A stretch of 64,000 nucleotides of DNA, from positions 558,001 to 622,000 of the forward strand of contig NZ_JACIEM010000004.1 of NCBI RefSeq assembly GCF_014196845.1. The letters are read 5' to 3'. The notes under the pieces are model-generated. The model saw nothing but the letters and a program-made list of their open reading frames with translations, ran no database searches and was not told the origin of the DNA. This DNA is from Aurantimonas endophytica. GTDB lineage: Bacteria; Pseudomonadota; Alphaproteobacteria; Rhizobiales; Rhizobiaceae. The translations under genes were made by a program, and so were the position numbers. Of this stretch, positions 51,991 through 60,895 are shown one piece after another; positions within the stretch are counted from its first letter, which is position 1; each line of letters starts with the position of its first letter.

Positions 51991-54732
51991 ATGGAAGACC
52001 GGCTGACGCTCGGCATCCCGGACCAGGATGCGGTCAATGCGCCGAAGAAGCGCTTCGAGATCAAGGACAAGGCAACGCGGGTCAACTCCCTGTCCGTCCT
52101 GCCTATGTTCGTGCTGGCCTTTGCCGGGGTGCTGAAGCTCCTCTTCCAGGAGGAGGAAGAGCAGGCGCCTGGCAAGAAGCAAGGCTCGCCGCTACCCGAC
52201 CAGACTCCGGAGGCACAGCCGGCAAACGGCATCTCGATCGAGACGGCCGATGCGACCGAGCTCGCCAAGGTCGTGCGTATCTCGGATTATCTCGACGCCA
52301 TCGCCAAGGGTCGGCCGCTGCCGATTTTCGACGTGTCCGAGTTCGCCTTTGCCGAGGCCGGCGAAGCGGCCTTCCAGGCGGCCTTCCAGCAGGCGATGAG
52401 GATGCCGCCCGCCGCTCTCGCCGTCTCGGGCGGCGGTTCGGGATCGACGGGGCCCGGCAATCCGCCCGGGGCCGCCGCGACACCGCCCACCGCCAACGAC
52501 AACCAGCCGGCGCCCGGCTCGCCGCCCGCCGGCGGGAATCCCGTCGGCCCCGATATGCCCGGATCGCCGCCCGGCGACGACGGTCCCGGGTTCGGTTCGC
52601 CCGGTGGATCCGAGCCGGGCCCCGGCGATCGCGCTGTCGACGATGATGATGACGACGAGGACGACGTTCCGGAAGCGCGGCTGAACCGGCGGCCGGTCCT
52701 CTCGGGTCCGGTCTTTCTCGACAACGGTCTCGTCAACCTGTCGGTGATCATCACCATGGGCGAACTGCTCCACGGTGCGAGCGACCCCGATGGCGATACG
52801 CTGATCGTGCGCAATCTCGAGGTGTATGGCGGTCACCTGGAGCGGATCGGCCTCGATCGCTGGCTCTACACGCCGGCAACCGACGCGGCCGGGGCGGTGG
52901 TCTTCCGCTACCAGGTCAGCGACGGCGACGAACTCGTCATGCAGACGGCGCATCTGGAAATCCGGCTGCCCGAGAACCAGGCAATCATCGGCACCGACGG
53001 CGACGACATGCTGATCGGTACGCCCTATGCGGACCTGATCGACGCCCGCGGCGGCAACGACATGGTCTATGGCCGGGAGAGCAGCGACATCCTGTATGGC
53101 GGCGCAGGCAATGACCGGCTGGTCGGCGGCGACGGCAACGACGTTCTCTGGGGTGGCTACGGCAACGACATCCTGTTCGGCGGCGACGGCGACGACACGC
53201 TGTACGGCGAGGCCGGCGACGACATTCTCTACGGCGACGCCGGCAACGACGTCATCTTCGGTGGCGACGGTCGCGACGAAGCGCATGGCGGCGATGGCGA
53301 TGACGTCATCGAAGGCGGCCCGGGCGATGATTTGCTGTACGGCGATGCCGGCGCGGACACGATCTACGGCGGCGACGGCGATGATTACATCGACGGCGGG
53401 ACCGGACGCGACGTGCTGGTCGGTGGCGCGGGCGCAGACGTGCTTGTCGGCGATGCGGGCGACGACATCCTCCACGGCAATGCTGGCGCCGACCGGATCT
53501 TCGGCGGCATCGGCAACGACGCCATCGACGGCGGCGAAGGCGACGACGTGCTTCACGGCGACGAGGGCGACGACACGATCCTTGCCGCCGCCGGCAACGA
53601 CAAGGTCCACGGCGGCGCCGGTGACGACACGATCGACGGCGGCGAGGGCGACGACGTCCTTCACGGCGACGACGGCAACGACACGATCGTCGCCGCGGCG
53701 GGCAACGACGAAGTGCACGGCGGTGCCGGCGACGATGCCGTCGACGGCGGCGAGGGCGACGACGTCCTTCACGGGGACGACGGCAACGACACGATCGTCG
53801 CCGCGGCGGGCAACGACGCGGTGTATGGCGGCACTGGTGACGACGCCATCGACGGCGGTGAGGGCGACGACGTCCTTCACGGCGACGGCGGTAACGACAC
53901 GATCCTCGGCGCGGCAGGCAACGACGAGGTCCACGGCGGTGCCGGCGACGACGCGATCGACGGCGGCGAGGGCGACGACGTCCTTCACGGCGACGACGGC
54001 GACGACCAGATCCTGGGCGCCGCAGGCGACGACACGCTGGATGGCGGCTCCGGGGACGATCACCTCGACGGCGGCGAAGGCGACGATCTGCTGCTGGATG
54101 GCGTCGGCGTCGATATCCTGGAAGGCGGCGGTGGCGACGATTGCATCGTGCTCGTCGCCGATGGCGAGATCGACACCGTCAATGGCGGCGACGGTACCGA
54201 CACGCTGGACCTGTCGCAGATCGTCTTCGACGCGACGATTGACCTGCCGGATGGCTGGGTGACCGTCAACGGCATCCAGGAAGCCCGCTTCTTCGAGGTC
54301 GAGAACATTCGCGGCGGCCGCGGCAACGACTGGCTCATCGCCGATGACGAGGTCAACATCATGGTCGGCGGCGCGGGCAACGACATCTTCGTGTTCCGCT
54401 CGCTCGATGCCCTCACCAACGAGGGCGGGCCGCGAGACCATATCCAGGACTTCTCGGTCGGCGACCGTATCGACCTGTCGCGTCTCGGCAAGAGCCTCGA
54501 CGACTTCGCCGCGCAGAAGCTGTTCTTCGCCGGCGCGGCCACGTCCACGACCGCCGAGATCGGCGCCGTCACCTATCGCCACCAGTTCATCGCCGACGAG
54601 GCCGGCGACCGGGAGATCACCGTCGTCGCCGGCTATCTCGACGAGGATCCGGAGGCGGAATTCGAGCTCGTCGTCCACGGCCACCATGACCTGACGGCGA
54701 ATGACTTCATCCTGGCCGGCCGCGATGGCTGA
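51991..54732 (+). CDS. RTX calcium-binding protein with N-terminal membrane segment
   Basis: A 913-residue protein with AGGAGG five bases before the ATG at 51991. A short cytosolic start is followed by one hydrophobic segment (residues 33-52, SLSVLPMFVLAFAGVLKLLF) with acidic residues after it. Next come a Pro/Gly-rich and acidic linker (130-230), a cadherin-like domain (ASDPDGDTLIVRNLEVYGG), about 380 residues of GGxGxD repeats, and a C-terminal module ending VVHGHHDLTANDF, shared with the giant peroxidase. Its gene lies between the secretion ATPase and fusion-protein genes, so it may be a tethered component or a cargo. Function unknown. Confidence 0.85.
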   Translation: MEDRLTLGIPDQDAVNAPKKRFEIKDKATRVNSLSVLPMFVLAFAGVLKLLFQEEEEQAPGKKQGSPLPDQTPEAQPANGISIETADATELAKVVRISDYLDAIAKGRPLPIFDVSEFAFAEAGEAAFQAAFQQAMRMPPAALAVSGGGSGSTGPGNPPGAAATPPTANDNQPAPGSPPAGGNPVGPDMPGSPPGDDGPGFGSPGGSEPGPGDRAVDDDDDDEDDVPEARLNRRPVLSGPVFLDNGLVNLSVIITMGELLHGASDPDGDTLIVRNLEVYGGHLERIGLDRWLYTPATDAAGAVVFRYQVSDGDELVMQTAHLEIRLPENQAIIGTDGDDMLIGTPYADLIDARGGNDMVYGRESSDILYGGAGNDRLVGGDGNDVLWGGYGNDILFGGDGDDTLYGEAGDDILYGDAGNDVIFGGDGRDEAHGGDGDDVIEGGPGDDLLYGDAGADTIYGGDGDDYIDGGTGRDVLVGGAGADVLVGDAGDDILHGNAGADRIFGGIGNDAIDGGEGDDVLHGDEGDDTILAAAGNDKVHGGAGDDTIDGGEGDDVLHGDDGNDTIVAAAGNDEVHGGAGDDAVDGGEGDDVLHGDDGNDTIVAAAGNDAVYGGTGDDAIDGGEGDDVLHGDGGNDTILGAAGNDEVHGGAGDDAIDGGEGDDVLHGDDGDDQILGAAGDDTLDGGSGDDHLDGGEGDDLLLDGVGVDILEGGGGDDCIVLVADGEIDTVNGGDGTDTLDLSQIVFDATIDLPDGWVTVNGIQEARFFEVENIRGGRGNDWLIADDEVNIMVGGAGNDIFVFRSLDALTNEGGPRDHIQDFSVGDRIDLSRLGKSLDDFAAQKLFFAGAATSTTAEIGAVTYRHQFIADEAGDREITVVAGYLDEDPEAEFELVVHGHHDLTANDFILAGRDG
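53518..54057 (+). repeat. Five 108-base tandem repeats in the RTX gene
   Basis: Units start at 53518, 53626, 53734, 53842 and 53950, each encoding 36 residues of the form DAIDGGEGDDVLHGD...AAAGNDEVHGG. The GACGACGT core recurs exactly every 108 bases (53542, 53650, 53758, 53866, 53974). Each unit is four RTX nonapeptides. Near-identity at DNA level points to recent expansion and possible copy-number variation. Confidence 0.92.
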
Positions 54733-54782
54733 TGCCGACCGCCGCCGGAACCGACACAGCAATTCTCGAGGGGAGAACGACG

Positions 54783-56111
54783 ATGAGTGACCCACAGAAG
54801 GCAACCGGCGTCGAGGCTGCCCCGGCAGACGATGGCCAGCGGTTCGGCATCCGGTCGCGGATCGTCGCTTCCGGTCTCCTCGCGACATTCCTGATCGTGG
54901 GCTGCGGCGGCTGGGCGGCGCAGGCCAGCCTGTCCGGCGCGATCATCGCCCAGGGCAAGGTCACGGTGAAGAAGCAGGTCAAGGAGATCCAGCATCGCGA
55001 TGGCGGCATCGTCGGGGCAATCCTCGTCGCCAACGGCGACGTGGTGAAGGCCGGCGACGTGCTCATCCGCCTCGACGAGACCCAGACCAAGGCGGAACTC
55101 GGTGTCATTGCCTCGCAATTGTCGGAACTGATCGGCCGCCAGGCACGCCTGCGTGCCGAGCGCGACGGGGCCGAGACGGTGCGATTCGACCCCGCCTTCG
55201 AGACGGCAGCCGCCACGAAGGCGATCGCCGAGGGCGAGCGGCGGCTGTTTGCGGACAACCGCGCCACCCGCGAGGCCCAGCGCGACCAGTTGCAGTCGCA
55301 GATCGAGCAGTTTGGCGAGCAGGTGAAGGGGCTTCAATCGCAGCGCCAGTCGAATGCCGTCGAGCGCGAGATGATCGCCGAGGATCTCGATCGTCTGGCG
55401 CCGCTGGTGGCCCGGCAACTGGTCGAAGGCACCAGGACACGCACGATGGAGCGCGACCTTGCGAAGATCGACGGTCTGAAAGGCGAGATCGAGGCGAACA
55501 TCGCGCAGGTCATGGGCCAGATCAGCGAAGCCCGGATGAAGATCATCGAGCTCGACCAGCAGGTCCGCACCGACGCCCAGCGCGAGCTACGCGATGTCGA
55601 CGCCCGCATAGCCGAGCTGTCGGAGCGCATCGTCGCCGCGAAGGACCGCCTGTCCCGGATGGATCTGAGGGCCCCGATCGACGGCTTCGTCAACGACCTC
55701 AAGATCCACACCGTCAACGGCGTCATCGCGCCGGGAGAGACCGTCATGGGCATCGTGCCGGAGGGCGAGGAACTCGTCGTGGAGGCCAAGCTCGCCCCGA
55801 CGGACATCGATCAGGTGATCGTCGGCCAGGACGTCAAGCTGCGCTTTTCCGCCTTCAACCAGCGCACCACGCCAGAGATCGACGGAAGGGTCGACATCGT
55901 CGGCGCGGCCGCGACCCTCGATCCGGCCAGCGGCCAGACCTTCTATCTGTCGACCATCGCCATCACCGACGAGGATCGCGGCCTGGGCGAACAGCTCCTC
56001 GTCCCCGGCATGCCCGTCGAGGTGTTCCTCAAGACCGGCGACCGCTCCGCACTGTCATACCTCGTCAAGCCGTTCAGCGACCAGATGATGCGATCCTTCC
56101 GCGAGGAATAG
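54783..56111 (+). CDS. Type I secretion membrane fusion protein (HlyD/PrtE family)
   Basis: A 442-residue periplasmic adaptor. After a short cytosolic start there is one membrane anchor (ASGLLATFLIVGCGGWAAQA), a split lipoyl domain (QVKEIQHRDGGIVGAI), a long coiled coil (about residues 130-290) and a beta-barrel (VVEAKLAPTDIDQVIVGQDV). It bridges the ATPase to an outer-membrane TolC-type channel, whose gene is not in the window. The ATG at 54783 has AGGGGAG upstream; an ATG at 54732 overlapping the previous stop is in frame but has no site. Confidence 0.92.
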   Translation: MSDPQKATGVEAAPADDGQRFGIRSRIVASGLLATFLIVGCGGWAAQASLSGAIIAQGKVTVKKQVKEIQHRDGGIVGAILVANGDVVKAGDVLIRLDETQTKAELGVIASQLSELIGRQARLRAERDGAETVRFDPAFETAAATKAIAEGERRLFADNRATREAQRDQLQSQIEQFGEQVKGLQSQRQSNAVEREMIAEDLDRLAPLVARQLVEGTRTRTMERDLAKIDGLKGEIEANIAQVMGQISEARMKIIELDQQVRTDAQRELRDVDARIAELSERIVAAKDRLSRMDLRAPIDGFVNDLKIHTVNGVIAPGETVMGIVPEGEELVVEAKLAPTDIDQVIVGQDVKLRFSAFNQRTTPEIDGRVDIVGAAATLDPASGQTFYLSTIAITDEDRGLGEQLLVPGMPVEVFLKTGDRSALSYLVKPFSDQMMRSFREE

Positions 56112-56422
56112 CCGTGGGCCAGCGGCCCACGCCTTCGCCACCTGTGGCAGCAATCCGCCTCCGCCTCGCAACGGCAATCGCTGTCGCACTCCCGCCCTCT
56201 GGCCCGGCACCCGCCATCGCAAGCGCCCAGCCCACCGGCGCTCGCGCCGCCATCCACTGCAATATGGACCGCTTCGTCCAGCGAATGCATGGCGGCTTCA
56301 CGACTCACGGGCAGAATCCTCCTTGATGCGCCGGGTAGGTCGCGTTGCCGAGCGCCGCGCGTCAAATGCGAAATTGGCATGGGCCATTCTGCTGTCGGCA
56401 TGAGAGACGGACCATTGGGTCC
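56112..56422. other. Intergenic region between convergent genes with hairpin
   Basis: A perfect hairpin, CGTGGGCC-agc-GGCCCACG, occupies 56113-56131, immediately after the HlyD-type stop. It probably marks the end of the secretion operon, although no T-tract follows. The remaining bases to the lysR stop show no supported gene. Confidence 0.55.
56113..56131 (+). terminator. Hairpin at the end of the secretion operon
   Basis: An eight-base-pair perfect stem with a three-base loop starts two bases after the stop codon. Position and stability suit a transcript end; the lack of T residues leaves the mechanism open. Confidence 0.55.
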
Positions 56423-57328
56423 TCAGGCAGGGAGTTGGCGCGTCGCTTCCTCGTGGGCTGCCTTGCGTATCAACCCGGCCAATTCGTCGACGACCGCGGT
56501 GCGCGCCTGCCATCGCGGAAAGATGAACACGTAGTCGAGTTCGACGGCGGGCTCGAAGGGGCGGATCGCCATGCCCGGCTTGAAGCTCGATCGCGCCACG
56601 AAACCGTCGGCGACCGCGACGCCCAGGCCGCGCGCCGCAAGTTCGCAGGCCACCACGCCATTGGGAGTTTCCAGCCGGATCCGCGGCGTGGCGCCCATGC
56701 GTCTAAAAGCGGAATCGACGCATTGGCGCATCACGGTGCGCGGTGCATTGGCGACGAGTGGCACGTCGATGAGATCGCGGGCCTCGATGACCGTCTTCGC
56801 GGCCAAAGGATGATCCTGCCGCATCACCGCGACGGCGCGCACGGTGACGATGGGCTCGACATCGATCGAATCGTTGTCGAGCGGCAGGACGGTTATGCCG
56901 AGGTCGAACCGTTCGCGCCCGAGCCAGACCTCGATGTCGATCCGCGAACGCGAGTCGATGGAAGCCGTGAAGCCCGGATCGTTCAGTGTCATCGTGGCGA
57001 CGGCATCGCTGAGGAGAGCATTGGTGATGTGCGGCGCCGTGAGTATGCGCACGTGACGGCTCTGCCGCGCTCTGATACGGCGGCCCGCAAGGATCGCCTC
57101 GTCGAGGCTGTAGAGCGCGTGTTCGACGTGACCGTAGAAATCGCGGGCCTCACGTGTTGGCACCAGTCGGCGCTTGGTGCGGGAAAAGAGGGGAAACCCG
57201 ACCTCCTCCTCGAGTGCTGCGAGAAGCCGGCTGACTTGCGGCTGGGTCCGGTGCAGCCGCTCGGCGGCATTGTTGAGCGAGCCGCCTTCCATGAACGCCC
57301 GCAACGCCTCCAGCCCTTTGATGTTCAT
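56423..57328 (-). CDS. LysR-family transcriptional regulator
   Basis: A 301-residue regulator from the ATG at 57328 (MNIKGLEALRAFMEGGSLNN). The helix-turn-helix is SLNNAAERLHRTQPQVSRLL. The effector domain has FDLGITVLPLDNDSIDVEPI and ELAARGLGVAVADGFVARSS. A longer in-frame extension would cross the promoter. It is divergent from the CocE-type hydrolase and probably controls the hydrolase-transporter operon. Confidence 0.9.
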   Translation of the reverse strand: MNIKGLEALRAFMEGGSLNNAAERLHRTQPQVSRLLAALEEEVGFPLFSRTKRRLVPTREARDFYGHVEHALYSLDEAILAGRRIRARQSRHVRILTAPHITNALLSDAVATMTLNDPGFTASIDSRSRIDIEVWLGRERFDLGITVLPLDNDSIDVEPIVTVRAVAVMRQDHPLAAKTVIEARDLIDVPLVANAPRTVMRQCVDSAFRRMGATPRIRLETPNGVVACELAARGLGVAVADGFVARSSFKPGMAIRPFEPAVELDYVFIFPRWQARTAVVDELAGLIRKAAHEEATRQLPA

Positions 57329-57345
57329 CGCATTCCATTCGCTTA

Positions 57346-57383
57346 ACGCATCAAAGGATACCAAAATCGAAATTGACGCATCA
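57346..57383. promoter_or_regulatory. Direct repeats in the lysR-hydrolase promoter region
   Basis: ACGCATCA occurs at 57346-57353 and again at 57376-57383, each preceded by TTA or TTG, exactly 30 bases apart (about three helical turns). They lie in the 102-base gap between divergent genes and may be half-sites of the LysR protein. Confidence 0.45.
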
Positions 57384-57430
57384 CGCAAGTCTCGTACGGT
57401 CCTCTTATCGTCGATCGGGCAGGGGGGCTC

Positions 57431-59266
57431 ATGTCGGACTCGGATCTGGAAAGCGCAGCGTGGCAGTGTCCGCCGAGCGACTATCTGCGTACCCGCCCCG
57501 CCACGCACGAACTGCCGACGCATCCCTTCTCGCTGTATCTCGACATGCGCGACGGATGCCGGCTAGCGGGGGATGTCTATCTGCCGCAAGGCGGGGCAGC
57601 CGATGCGACCTACCCGACCATCCTGATCCTGACCCCGTACTACCGTCGTTTCGCGCTCCGCGATGGCTCCACCAGCGAGCCGAGCCCGAACGCGGCCAGG
57701 TACCGGGATTTCTTCGTGCCGCGCGGCTACGCGGTGGTCGTCGTCGACGTCCGCGGCACCGGGGCAAGCTTCGGGACACGTGACAGTTTCCGCTCGCCCA
57801 GCGAGCGCGAGGACTTCGGCGAGGTGGCAAGCTGGATCGTCGCGCAGCCCTGGTCGGACGGCGTCATCGGCTCGACCGGCATCTCCTATCTCGGCGCCGC
57901 CGCCTGCTTCCTGGCAAGCACCGGCCACCCGGCGGTCAAGGCGATCGCGCCGCTATTCGCCGTCTGGAACACCTACGCCGACCATCTCTTCCCGGGCGGC
58001 GTTCTGCTCAACAAGCTGGCCGAAAGCTACGACCAGATCATGGTCGGGCTCGACCACGACCGGCGCGACGTGCTGGCGCGTCAGCCTTATTTCGACAATC
58101 CCGACTTCAGCGGACCGCAGCCTGTCGACGACGACGCGGACGGCGCGCTGTGCCGGAGCGCGGTGCGGGAGCATCTGGGCAATTTCCACATGCCCGACTT
58201 CATCACCGAGTTCCGCTTTACCGACGATCGTTTGCCCTACGATCCATCGTTCGGGGCACACTCGTTCAGTCCCTGTCATTACGCCGACGGCATCGCCTCG
58301 GACGTCGCGATCTATTCGATCTCCGGCTGGATGGATGGCGCCGGCTTCGCCAACGGCGCGATCGCGCGGTTCCTTTCGCTGCCGAACGCGAAGCGCCATC
58401 TGCTCCTCGGTCCGTGGGACCACGGCGCACGCACGAATGTCTCGCCCTGGCGCGAGCGGACGGAGCCCGATTTCCCGGTCCTCGGCGAGGTGCTGCGCTT
58501 CTTCGATCACTATCTGCGCGGCATCGACACCGGGCTCGACGACGAGGCGCCGATTCATTATTACGCGATGCACGAGGAAGCCTGGCACGCCGCGCCAGCC
58601 TGGCCGCCGCTGCCCGCGACGAAGCGCCTGAGCCTTTCGTCCGGCAACGCTCTTGCAAGCAAGGCCAGTGAGGCGGGAAGCGACGAATATTGCGTCGACT
58701 TCACCGTCGGCACGGGTGTCTCCACCCGCCACGAGCGCCTCGGGGCACTCGCCACGAGCGAGTACTATCCCGACTGGCACGGCCGCGACGCGGCGATGCT
58801 CTCCTACACGTCGGCGCCTCTGGCGGCCGATGCCGAGATGTCGGGTCATCCGGTTCTCGATCTGTGGATCGAGTCCAGCCAGGGCGACGCGGTGATCCAC
58901 GCCTACCTCTCCGAGGTCGAGGCGGACGGCACCACCCGCTACGTGACCGAAGGCGTTCTGCGCGCCCTGCACCGCACGGAGTCGGCCGCGCCGCCGAACC
59001 AGCGCTGGACCTGGCCCTATCGCGAGTTCAGCCGCGCGAAGTCGCTGCCGCTGACTCCGGGCGAGCCGGCGCGGCTGCGTTTCGGACTTCTGCCGACAGC
59101 CTGGACCTTCAGGCAGGGCAGTCGCATCCGCCTGTCGATCGCCGGCGCCGACGCGGACCATTACGTGCAGTTGCCGTATGGCCGCCCGCCGGTCCTGACC
59201 GTCAGGCGCGGCGGCGACTTCGCGTCGAGCATCGATCTTCCCTGGCGGGAGACCGGACGTTCCTGA
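57431..59266 (+). CDS. CocE/NonD-family alpha/beta hydrolase (X-Pro dipeptidyl-peptidase type)
   Basis: A 611-residue hydrolase. SLYLDMRDGCRLAGDVYLP and TILILTPYYRRF start the fold; the nucleophile Ser is in GSTGISYLGAAACF; the catalytic His is likely in LGPWDHGARTNVSPW. A C-terminal jelly-roll follows (about residues 385-600, FRQGSRIRLSIAGADADHYV). Relatives cleave esters or amides such as cocaine, glutaryl-7-ACA or acylated peptides. It has no signal peptide, so it is probably cytosolic and acts on a compound imported by the downstream transporter. Confidence 0.88.
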   Translation: MSDSDLESAAWQCPPSDYLRTRPATHELPTHPFSLYLDMRDGCRLAGDVYLPQGGAADATYPTILILTPYYRRFALRDGSTSEPSPNAARYRDFFVPRGYAVVVVDVRGTGASFGTRDSFRSPSEREDFGEVASWIVAQPWSDGVIGSTGISYLGAAACFLASTGHPAVKAIAPLFAVWNTYADHLFPGGVLLNKLAESYDQIMVGLDHDRRDVLARQPYFDNPDFSGPQPVDDDADGALCRSAVREHLGNFHMPDFITEFRFTDDRLPYDPSFGAHSFSPCHYADGIASDVAIYSISGWMDGAGFANGAIARFLSLPNAKRHLLLGPWDHGARTNVSPWRERTEPDFPVLGEVLRFFDHYLRGIDTGLDDEAPIHYYAMHEEAWHAAPAWPPLPATKRLSLSSGNALASKASEAGSDEYCVDFTVGTGVSTRHERLGALATSEYYPDWHGRDAAMLSYTSAPLAADAEMSGHPVLDLWIESSQGDAVIHAYLSEVEADGTTRYVTEGVLRALHRTESAAPPNQRWTWPYREFSRAKSLPLTPGEPARLRFGLLPTAWTFRQGSRIRLSIAGADADHYVQLPYGRPPVLTVRRGGDFASSIDLPWRETGRS

Positions 59267-59298
59267 CGCTAGCACCAACAAAAAAGGGGAGAATTTCG

Positions 59299-60840
59299 AT
59301 GCTACTGAAAAAGAGCCTGATGGCCGCCTGCGCCATGGCGCTGGTGACCTCGCCCGCTTTGGCCGGCAAGGACGACGACACCTTCGTCTGGGCGACCTCC
59401 ACCGAAATGGACACGCCGGATCTCTATTACGGCAACCAGCGCGAAGCGTTGATTTCGGCCTATGCGCAGTGCGACAGCCTGATTCATCGGGACCCGCAGA
59501 CCAACGAATACCAGCCGCTGCTCGCCACGAGCTGGGAATGGGTCGACGATACGACCCTCGAGATGAAGCTGCGCGAGGGCGTGACCTTTCACGACGGCAC
59601 CGCCTTCGATGCCGAGGACGTCGCCTACACGCTGAACCACGTCGCGGCACCCGACAGCGACATGAAAATCCGCGTCATCGTCGACTGGATCGACAATGTC
59701 GAGGTCGTCGATCCCACGACCGTGCGCATCCACGCCAAGAAGCCGACACCCGCGGCCTTCGAGTACCTCTCCGGCACCTCGCCGATCTACCCCTCGGGCC
59801 ACTACGACAGCGCCCCGGAGGTCCCGGGCGCCGATGGCACGACGCGTCGCGACTGGGGCGCCGTCAACCCCGTCTGCACCGGCCCTTACATGCTGACCGA
59901 TTACCAGGCCGGCCAGTCGCTGACGCTGGAGATTAATCCTGACTATTTCACCGACGGTCCGAAGGGTACGCCCTCGATCGGCAAGATCGTCTACCGCACC
60001 ATCAAGGACACCGAGACCCAGATCGCCGAACTCGTGACCGGCGGCGTCGACTGGATCTGGGGCGTGCCGCCCGAGAACGCCGAGATGCTCGGCAGCATGG
60101 ACAACCTCACGGTTGTTGCCGCACCGACAATGCGCATGTCGTTCCTGTCACTGGACGCGGCCGGCCGGACCGGCGACACGCCGATGACGGACATCCGCGT
60201 GCGGCAGGCGATCGCGCATGCGATCGACCGCGACGCGATCGCGCAGAACCTCGTCGGCGAAGGCGCCGAAGTACAGGAGTCGCTCTGCGTGCCGGTGCAG
60301 TTCGGCTGCGAGACGGACGTGACGCAGTATCCGTACGACCCGGAGCGGGCGCGGGAACTGCTGGCGGAAGCCGGCTACGAAAACGGCCTGAGCGTCCCGT
60401 TCTACGCGTATCGCGATCGCCCCTTCTCGGAAGCCGTGCTCAACTATCTGCGTGAGGTCGGCATCAATGGCGACCTGCAGTTCCTGCAGTGGCGGGCGCT
60501 GCGCCCGCTGATCGCGGAAGACAAGACGGAGCTCGTGCATCTGACCTTCGGGTCGAACGGCATGCTCGATGCCTCGGCCTCGACCGGCTACTATTTCCAG
60601 TTCGGGCCGGACGATTATGCCCGCGACGAGGAAGTCCGCGACTGGCTGGCCGCGGCCGAAGCCACGATGGACGAGGCCGAGCGCCGCGACCTCTACTCCA
60701 AGGCGCTGAAGAAGATCGCCGACGAGGCATACGCCATCCCGCTCTTCGTCTACGGACGCACCTACGCGTTCAACAGCGACCTCGACTATCCCGTGACGCC
60801 GGACGAGATGGCGCATTTTTATCTCGCCCAGTGGAAGTAG
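59299..60840 (+). CDS. Peptide/nickel-type ABC transporter substrate-binding protein (SBP family 5)
   Basis: A 513-residue periplasmic receptor. The ATG at 59299 follows AAGGGGAG and opens a signal peptide (MLLKKSLMAACAMALVTSPA, cleaved near ALA). LREGVTFHDGTAFDAEDVAY is the SBP_bac_5 signature, and IRVRQAIAHAIDRDAIAQ a second conserved block. Ligand unknown; the neighbouring hydrolase suggests a peptide or ester. Confidence 0.92.
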   Translation: MLLKKSLMAACAMALVTSPALAGKDDDTFVWATSTEMDTPDLYYGNQREALISAYAQCDSLIHRDPQTNEYQPLLATSWEWVDDTTLEMKLREGVTFHDGTAFDAEDVAYTLNHVAAPDSDMKIRVIVDWIDNVEVVDPTTVRIHAKKPTPAAFEYLSGTSPIYPSGHYDSAPEVPGADGTTRRDWGAVNPVCTGPYMLTDYQAGQSLTLEINPDYFTDGPKGTPSIGKIVYRTIKDTETQIAELVTGGVDWIWGVPPENAEMLGSMDNLTVVAAPTMRMSFLSLDAAGRTGDTPMTDIRVRQAIAHAIDRDAIAQNLVGEGAEVQESLCVPVQFGCETDVTQYPYDPERARELLAEAGYENGLSVPFYAYRDRPFSEAVLNYLREVGINGDLQFLQWRALRPLIAEDKTELVHLTFGSNGMLDASASTGYYFQFGPDDYARDEEVRDWLAAAEATMDEAERRDLYSKALKKIADEAYAIPLFVYGRTYAFNSDLDYPVTPDEMAHFYLAQWK

Positions 60841-60848
60841 TTTTCTCC

Positions 60849-60880
60849 GGATATCGGGGCGCAAAGGCGTCCCGGTATCC
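60849..60880 (+). promoter_or_regulatory. Intra-operon hairpin between binding protein and permease
   Basis: A fourteen-base-pair stem containing two G-U pairs (60849-60862 with 60867-60880) with an AAAG loop lies eight bases after the receptor stop. There is no T-tract. It probably keeps receptor message above permease message. Confidence 0.65.
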
Positions 60881-60895
60881 ACTTTCGGGAAGCCC

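Noticed and set aside
53518-54057. Regular repeats that could be mistaken for a CRISPR array
   Set aside because: The repeats are contiguous, in frame and encode RTX nonapeptides; there are no unique spacers and no cas genes.
52192-54888. An 898-codon minus-strand frame opposite the second RTX gene
   Set aside because: It is a shadow of the repetitive GGxGxD coding sequence and consists of low-complexity Val/Ala/Asp repeats.
55943-56401. Minus-strand frame with a strong AAGGAGG site near 56320, encoding a Cys-rich peptide
   Set aside because: It runs through the hairpin and into the end of the HlyD-type gene, its composition looks random, and no family is recognisable. Ribosome profiling would settle it.
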